Shown here piece after piece: positions 11,700 to 15,055 of a stretch of DNA of 15,055 bases. The notes below the pieces were generated by a model. That model was not told the origin of the DNA. It was given only the letters and a program-made list of their open reading frames with translations, and did no database searches. How positions within the stretch are numbered: position 1 is the first letter of the stretch; each line of letters begins with the position of its first letter. This stretch comes from an uncultured Bacilli bacterium (GTDB lineage Bacteria > Bacillota_I > Bacilli_A > RF39 > UBA660), in NCBI GenBank assembly GCA_947630095.1, contig CANRGI010000013.1:1-15055 (forward strand). Reading direction: 5' to 3'. A program made the translations under genes and the position numbers.

Positions 11700-13874
11700 T
11701 TATAATAAATTTAATGGATTTATGTTAATATCTAAATAAACTTTATCACCGACATAGATACTATTTAATTCTTTTAGTACTTCAAATAAATTTTCTTCTT
11801 TCTTATATTTTATTATTATTTGAAAATAGTACTTATTTTTAAGTTTAAAAACACTTGCAGTAGATGGGCCTAATATAATAAAATTATTAGATAAATTTCT
11901 TTCTAAATAAGATTTTATTTTATTACTTTCATTTCTCGCTATTTCGTAAGTTTCACTTATTATTTTTATACTACAAAGATAAAAATATGGTGGATACTTT
12001 AGTGCTTTTCTCATTTCCATTTCCTTTTTATAAAAATCTATATAACTATGTCTTTTGACACATTCATAACAATAATTTTTAGGGTTATATGTTTCTATAA
12101 TAACTTCTCCTTTTAAGTTATATCTACCTACCCTGCCACTTGTTTGAGTAAGTAATTCAAATGTTCTTTCTGAACTTCTAAAATCTGGTATATTAAGGGA
12201 AGCGTCTGCATTTATAACACCTACTAAGGCGACATCTTTAAAATTAAGTCCTTTAGAAATCATTTGAGTTCCTAATAAAATATCGTATTCGTGGTTCATA
12301 AAACTTTTTATTATTTTTTCGTGAGCACCTTTAGTACTTGTTGTATCTAAGTCCATTCTAACTATTCTAGCAGTTGGAAATTTTTCTTTTATAATGGCTT
12401 CTAATTTTTCTGTTCCCATACCTAAATCTTTTATTGCTTCTTCTTTACAATTAGGGCATATTTTAGTCATTTTAGTGCTATAACCACAGTAGTGGCATCT
12501 TAAATTATTAGTGCTTTTATGATAGATTAGTGATATATCACAAAGAGGACACTTCCATACATAACCACAGGCTGAACAACTCATGAATGTTGAGTAACCC
12601 CGTCTATTTAAAAGAATTATTGCTTGATTACCTTTATTTAGACAGGCAGTTAATTTTACTTTTAGTTCATTACTAATTACAAAATTATGCCTTTTTACTT
12701 CCTCGTTCATATCTACTATGTTAATATTAGGGAGATTATCGCTTATTCTTTTGGTTAGAGAAACAAGTTTGAATACTCCTTTTTGTGCTCTAGCGTATTG
12801 TTCAAGTAAAGGGGTTGCGCTTCCCATTAAAACTATGGCATTATGGTATTTTCCTCTTTCTATGCTCACATCTATTGCATTATATTCAGGGTTTGAATCT
12901 TGTTTAAAAGAAGCACTACCGCATTCGTCTATTATGATTAAACCAATATTTTTTAAAGGGGCAAATACTGCACTTCTAGCACCTACTACTACACTAACAT
13001 TGCCTTCAACTATCCTTCTATATTCGTCATACTTTTCTCCCTCACTTAGGCCACTATGCAGAACTGCTACAGTAGAACCGAACTCACTTATAAATCTTCC
13101 AACAATTTGTGGAGTTAAACTTATTTCAGGCACTAAAACTATAGAAGTTTTATTAGATTTAATAATATTTTTAATGAGTTTTATATATATTTCAGTTTTT
13201 CCACTTCCTGTCACTCCGTGAAGTAATATATTTTTATTATCACTACTTAAAATTTCATTATATGCTTTAGTTTGTTCTTCGCTCAGATGGATTTCTTTTT
13301 GTTCTTCTTCTAAAAATGTAATACTTCTTTTTTGTTCTTCTTCTCTAATACACACTATTCCCTTTTCTATTAGATTTTTAAGAGATGGGCAATTAATGAA
13401 TTTTCTTTCTATTTCTTCTTTATTAAGTTTATCAATTAACTCGATTTCTTTTTTAGCACGTTTGTTTTCACTTTTATATTTTTCAATATCTATATCCTTA
13501 TTTAAATAACATATAGTTTTTACCTTAATATTTATATTCGTTTTATTAGATGCTTTTAATGCTTTTGGAAACATTACTTGATAGGCACTTATAAGAGTTG
13601 ATAAAGTTTTTGATTGTATGAATTTGCCTAGAGATAAAAGTTCTTCGTTTAAACAGAATAAACTTTCTACTATTTTAATTATTTCTTTATATTCTACTTG
13701 TAAATCTTTTTCATTTTTTATGTCTAATACAAAGCCCTCGACTATTTTTTTACCAAATGGGACTAATACTTTTTGACCTATTTTTATTTCTTTTTGTAAT
13801 TCATTTGGTACTAAATAATCAAATGTTTTATCAAGTAATTTTACACTGTATTCAATTAAAACTGAGGCTATCAT
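11700..13874 (-). CDS. priA: Primosomal protein N' (PriA helicase)
   Basis: A 724-aa PriA, the superfamily-2 DNA helicase that reloads the replisome at stalled forks. The N-terminal DNA-binding domain (VLIEYSV..DKTFDYLVP), Walker A GVTGSGKT (220-227), GSATP (351-355), eight zinc cysteines as four C-x2-C pairs (433/436, 442/445, 460/463, 473/476), GTQMISKG (535-542) and QTSGRVGR (577-584) are all in order. The oddity is motif II: the usual DEEH-type box reads Asp-Glu-Cys-Gly (316-319, IIIDECGSASFKQ). Walker B Asp-Glu is kept, but the third Glu and the His are lost. The ATG overlaps the stop of the metallo-hydrolase as ATGA with a weak ribosome binding site, suggesting coupling. Slightly short for the family (about 730-800). 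Confidence 0.95.
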   Translation of the reverse strand: MIASVLIEYSVKLLDKTFDYLVPNELQKEIKIGQKVLVPFGKKIVEGFVLDIKNEKDLQVEYKEIIKIVESLFCLNEELLSLGKFIQSKTLSTLISAYQVMFPKALKASNKTNINIKVKTICYLNKDIDIEKYKSENKRAKKEIELIDKLNKEEIERKFINCPSLKNLIEKGIVCIREEEQKRSITFLEEEQKEIHLSEEQTKAYNEILSSDNKNILLHGVTGSGKTEIYIKLIKNIIKSNKTSIVLVPEISLTPQIVGRFISEFGSTVAVLHSGLSEGEKYDEYRRIVEGNVSVVVGARSAVFAPLKNIGLIIIDECGSASFKQDSNPEYNAIDVSIERGKYHNAIVLMGSATPLLEQYARAQKGVFKLVSLTKRISDNLPNINIVDMNEEVKRHNFVISNELKVKLTACLNKGNQAIILLNRRGYSTFMSCSACGYVWKCPLCDISLIYHKSTNNLRCHYCGYSTKMTKICPNCKEEAIKDLGMGTEKLEAIIKEKFPTARIVRMDLDTTSTKGAHEKIIKSFMNHEYDILLGTQMISKGLNFKDVALVGVINADASLNIPDFRSSERTFELLTQTSGRVGRYNLKGEVIIETYNPKNYCYECVKRHSYIDFYKKEMEMRKALKYPPYFYLCSIKIISETYEIARNESNKIKSYLERNLSNNFIILGPSTASVFKLKNKYYFQIIIKYKKEENLFEVLKELNSIYVGDKVYLDININPLNLL

Positions 13875-14392
13875 AAGTACTCGTTATTTAGAAGTTCATA
13901 AACTAATGTTGTTAAATCTCCGTGGCCTGGATATAGTTTAGTTTCTTTTTTAAATTCTTTTAGAAGTCTTAGGCTATATGCCATTTCGTCTTCGTCGCCA
14001 CCTTCTAAGTCTGTCCTTCCTATATCTCCTTTGAATATAAAATCTCCAACAAATAAATCATTAGTCTTTTCAAAATAAAATGAAACACTATCAAGTGAGT
14101 GACCTTTTGTAGGTATTACTTTGAATTTAAAAGGGCCAATAGAATATTTTCCAATGGTTTTATAGTCATATACATCTACTTTGTAAGTATCTTTAAAATA
14201 ATCTAATGCACCTATATGGTCAAAATGGTAATGTGTGATAAAAATTGCCAATAATTCTAAATTATTTTCTTTTAAATAAGTTTCTATTTTCTCTTTTTCT
14301 CCACTTGGGTCTATTAGAATAGCACAGGTGTTTTGACTTAAAATATACACATTATTTTCAAGTGGGCCTATTATTAATCTTTCTATTTTCAT
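13871..14392 (-). CDS. Metallo-beta-lactamase-fold hydrolase (GloB-like)
   Basis: A 173-aa single-domain metallo-beta-lactamase-fold hydrolase of the glyoxalase II/YcbL-like group. The metal-binding motif THYHFDH (His54, His56, Asp58, His59) is followed by His98 (KGHSLDS), Asp117 (FVGDFIF) and His157 (YPGHG), giving a complete two-metal site. N-terminal PLENNVYIL is typical of this group. It lacks the C-terminal helical domain of true glyoxalase II (about 250 aa), so a small thioesterase-like hydrolase is the safer call. ATG start with a near-perfect AAGGAGG 5 bases upstream, 13 bases after the HAD gene stop; its end overlaps priA by ATGA. Natural substrate is unknown. Confidence 0.9.
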   Translation of the reverse strand: MKIERLIIGPLENNVYILSQNTCAILIDPSGEKEKIETYLKENNLELLAIFITHYHFDHIGALDYFKDTYKVDVYDYKTIGKYSIGPFKFKVIPTKGHSLDSVSFYFEKTNDLFVGDFIFKGDIGRTDLEGGDEDEMAYSLRLLKEFKKETKLYPGHGDLTTLVYELLNNEYL

Positions 14393-14405
14393 ATTTGCCT
14401 CCTTT

Positions 14406-14894
14406 TTAAAACATATCTAATAATTTATCTAATCTATCTATAACTGGGTAATCATAATCTTTTTTATTTGTTTTGGTAGAAAATTTTATAGGTATTCCAC
14501 CGCTTTCTTTCCACTCTCGGAGATTACCACCATAGTCGTCAACCAAAATGGCTCCTTCTGTGTGTAAAATCTTTGTCTTTGAAATGTCTTTTGGACATAT
14601 AATAACTGTCATATCTTTAAAATGTTTTCTTACGTACTTTACTTTATCACTTGCTTCTTTTATTGAGTGACAATGCGTTAATATGCTAACTTCAAACTTT
14701 TTACTTGCTAACAATTTGTTTATACATTCAATGCTATCATTTATTATGTACTTGTCTTTTAATATACATTTATAATTAAATTTTTCGTAAAATTCATTGT
14801 CACTTATATCATACTCTTGTCTTTCTGCTTCTTCATATAGTCTTGTTATAGTGTCAAGTATCACTCCATCAAAATCTATATATAATCTTTTCAT
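14406..14894 (-). CDS. HAD-family phosphatase, 5'(3')-nucleotidase-like
   Basis: A 163-aa HAD-superfamily hydrolase. The nucleophile motif is YIDFDGVILDT with Asp7 (nucleophile) and Asp9 (acid/base). Motif II is the Thr73 of ILTHCHS, a Lys lies in ISKTKIL (about 106-108), and motif IV is VDDYGGN with Asp119-Asp120. Small size, the DFDGVILDT signature and the VDDYGGN closing motif resemble the 5'(3')-deoxyribonucleotidase group, but the substrate cannot be fixed. ATG (14894) is chosen over an in-frame GTG (14912) because GAGAGGTGA lies about 8 bases upstream of it. First gene of the operon, directly behind a strong promoter, and followed 13 bases later by the metallo-hydrolase gene. Confidence 0.8.
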   Translation of the reverse strand: MKRLYIDFDGVILDTITRLYEEAERQEYDISDNEFYEKFNYKCILKDKYIINDSIECINKLLASKKFEVSILTHCHSIKEASDKVKYVRKHFKDMTVIICPKDISKTKILHTEGAILVDDYGGNLREWKESGGIPIKFSTKTNKKDYDYPVIDRLDKLLDMF

Positions 14895-14925
14895 TTCTAC
14901 TTCACCTCTCACATCTCATAATTCA

Positions 14926-14955
14926 ATTATATATATTCACACTTTTGTTTGTCAA
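14926..14955 (-). promoter_or_regulatory. Promoter of the HAD-priA-fmt operon
   Basis: Minus strand: consensus -35 TTGACA (14950-14955), an 18-base spacer and consensus -10 TATAAT (14926-14931), about 32 bases before the first ATG. It is probably the main promoter for the six-frame run ending at the terminator near 9828. Confidence 0.77.
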
Positions 14956-15055
14956 TGTTTTTTTATATTTTTTTCTCGTTAAGTTAAATTAGTAAAATTT
15001 TTGTAATTTTTTTCATTTTACAATTTTTAATTTTCAAGAGGTTTTTTGTATATAG

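Noticed and set aside
12718..13221. Plus-strand open frame of 167 codons opposite priA
   Set aside because: It is the antisense shadow of the conserved priA helicase core and has no start signals.
15001..15028. TTGTAA / TTACAA inverted repeat with T-run at the right edge
   Set aside because: Six AT-only pairs with an 11-base loop are expected by chance in DNA this AT-rich, and no gene end is visible next to it.
1..15055. Mycoplasma-type genetic code (TGA as Trp)
   Set aside because: The Nudix and metallo-hydrolase genes end in TGA at the expected length, and tryptophans such as in the FtsY C-terminus are TGG.
1..15055. CRISPR, transposon, phage or tRNA features
   Set aside because: No spaced direct repeats, transposase motifs, long terminal inverted repeats or tRNA cloverleaf sequences were seen on either strand.

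Overview
This is about 15 kb of a very AT-rich bacterial chromosome (roughly 28-30% G+C by eye). It looks like a low-GC Bacillota from the Bacilli/Mollicutes side of the tree. The reasons are the gene order ymfM-pgsA-(no cinA)-recA-rny, gpsB directly followed by rnpB, ftsY near ylxM, RNase J together with RNase Y, a type-B-like RNase P RNA, purine-rich Shine-Dalgarno sites and TTGACA/TATAAT-type promoters. TGA is used as a stop (Nudix and metallo-hydrolase genes) and Trp is TGG, so the Mycoplasma code 4 does not apply. Genus and species cannot be told from this window. Nothing here looks like a phage, transposon, CRISPR array or tRNA.

Layout, left to right: all genes are on the minus strand except rnjA. 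(1) 17-45: a promoter firing out of the left edge. (2) 82-3100: an operon ftsY > Nudix hydrolase > ylxM > 82-aa protein > HipA/CtkA-like kinase, tightly overlapped and closed by a terminator. The kinase pair sits where ffh usually follows ylxM. (3) 3178-4955: rnjA, divergent from ftsY, with its own promoter and terminator. (4) 4973-6621: rny, convergent with rnjA, with its own promoter and terminator. (5) 6682-7909: recA with two candidate promoters, a palindrome between them, and a terminator. (6) 7924-9764: gpsB > rnpB (RNase P RNA) > ymfM-like > pgsA, apparently one transcription unit. (7) 9828-14955: HAD phosphatase > metallo-hydrolase > priA > fmt > unknown membrane-anchored protein > 29-codon small ORF, from one strong promoter to one terminator.

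Together the window is mostly core housekeeping: SRP receptor, mRNA decay (RNase J and RNase Y), tRNA maturation (RNase P), recombination and replication restart (RecA, PriA), initiator tRNA formylation (Fmt), phospholipid synthesis (PgsA) and division/envelope factors (GpsB, YmfM/RodZ-like). The parts that merit attention are: the kinase plus small-partner module in the SRP operon; a PriA with DECG in place of the DEEH-type box; an RNase P RNA that starts over the gpsB stop codon and runs up to the next ribosome binding site; the small acidic ORF closing the fmt operon; intrinsic terminators that almost all begin on the stop codon; and a near-exclusive GAC-GAA spelling of Asp-Glu in a genome that otherwise prefers GAT.
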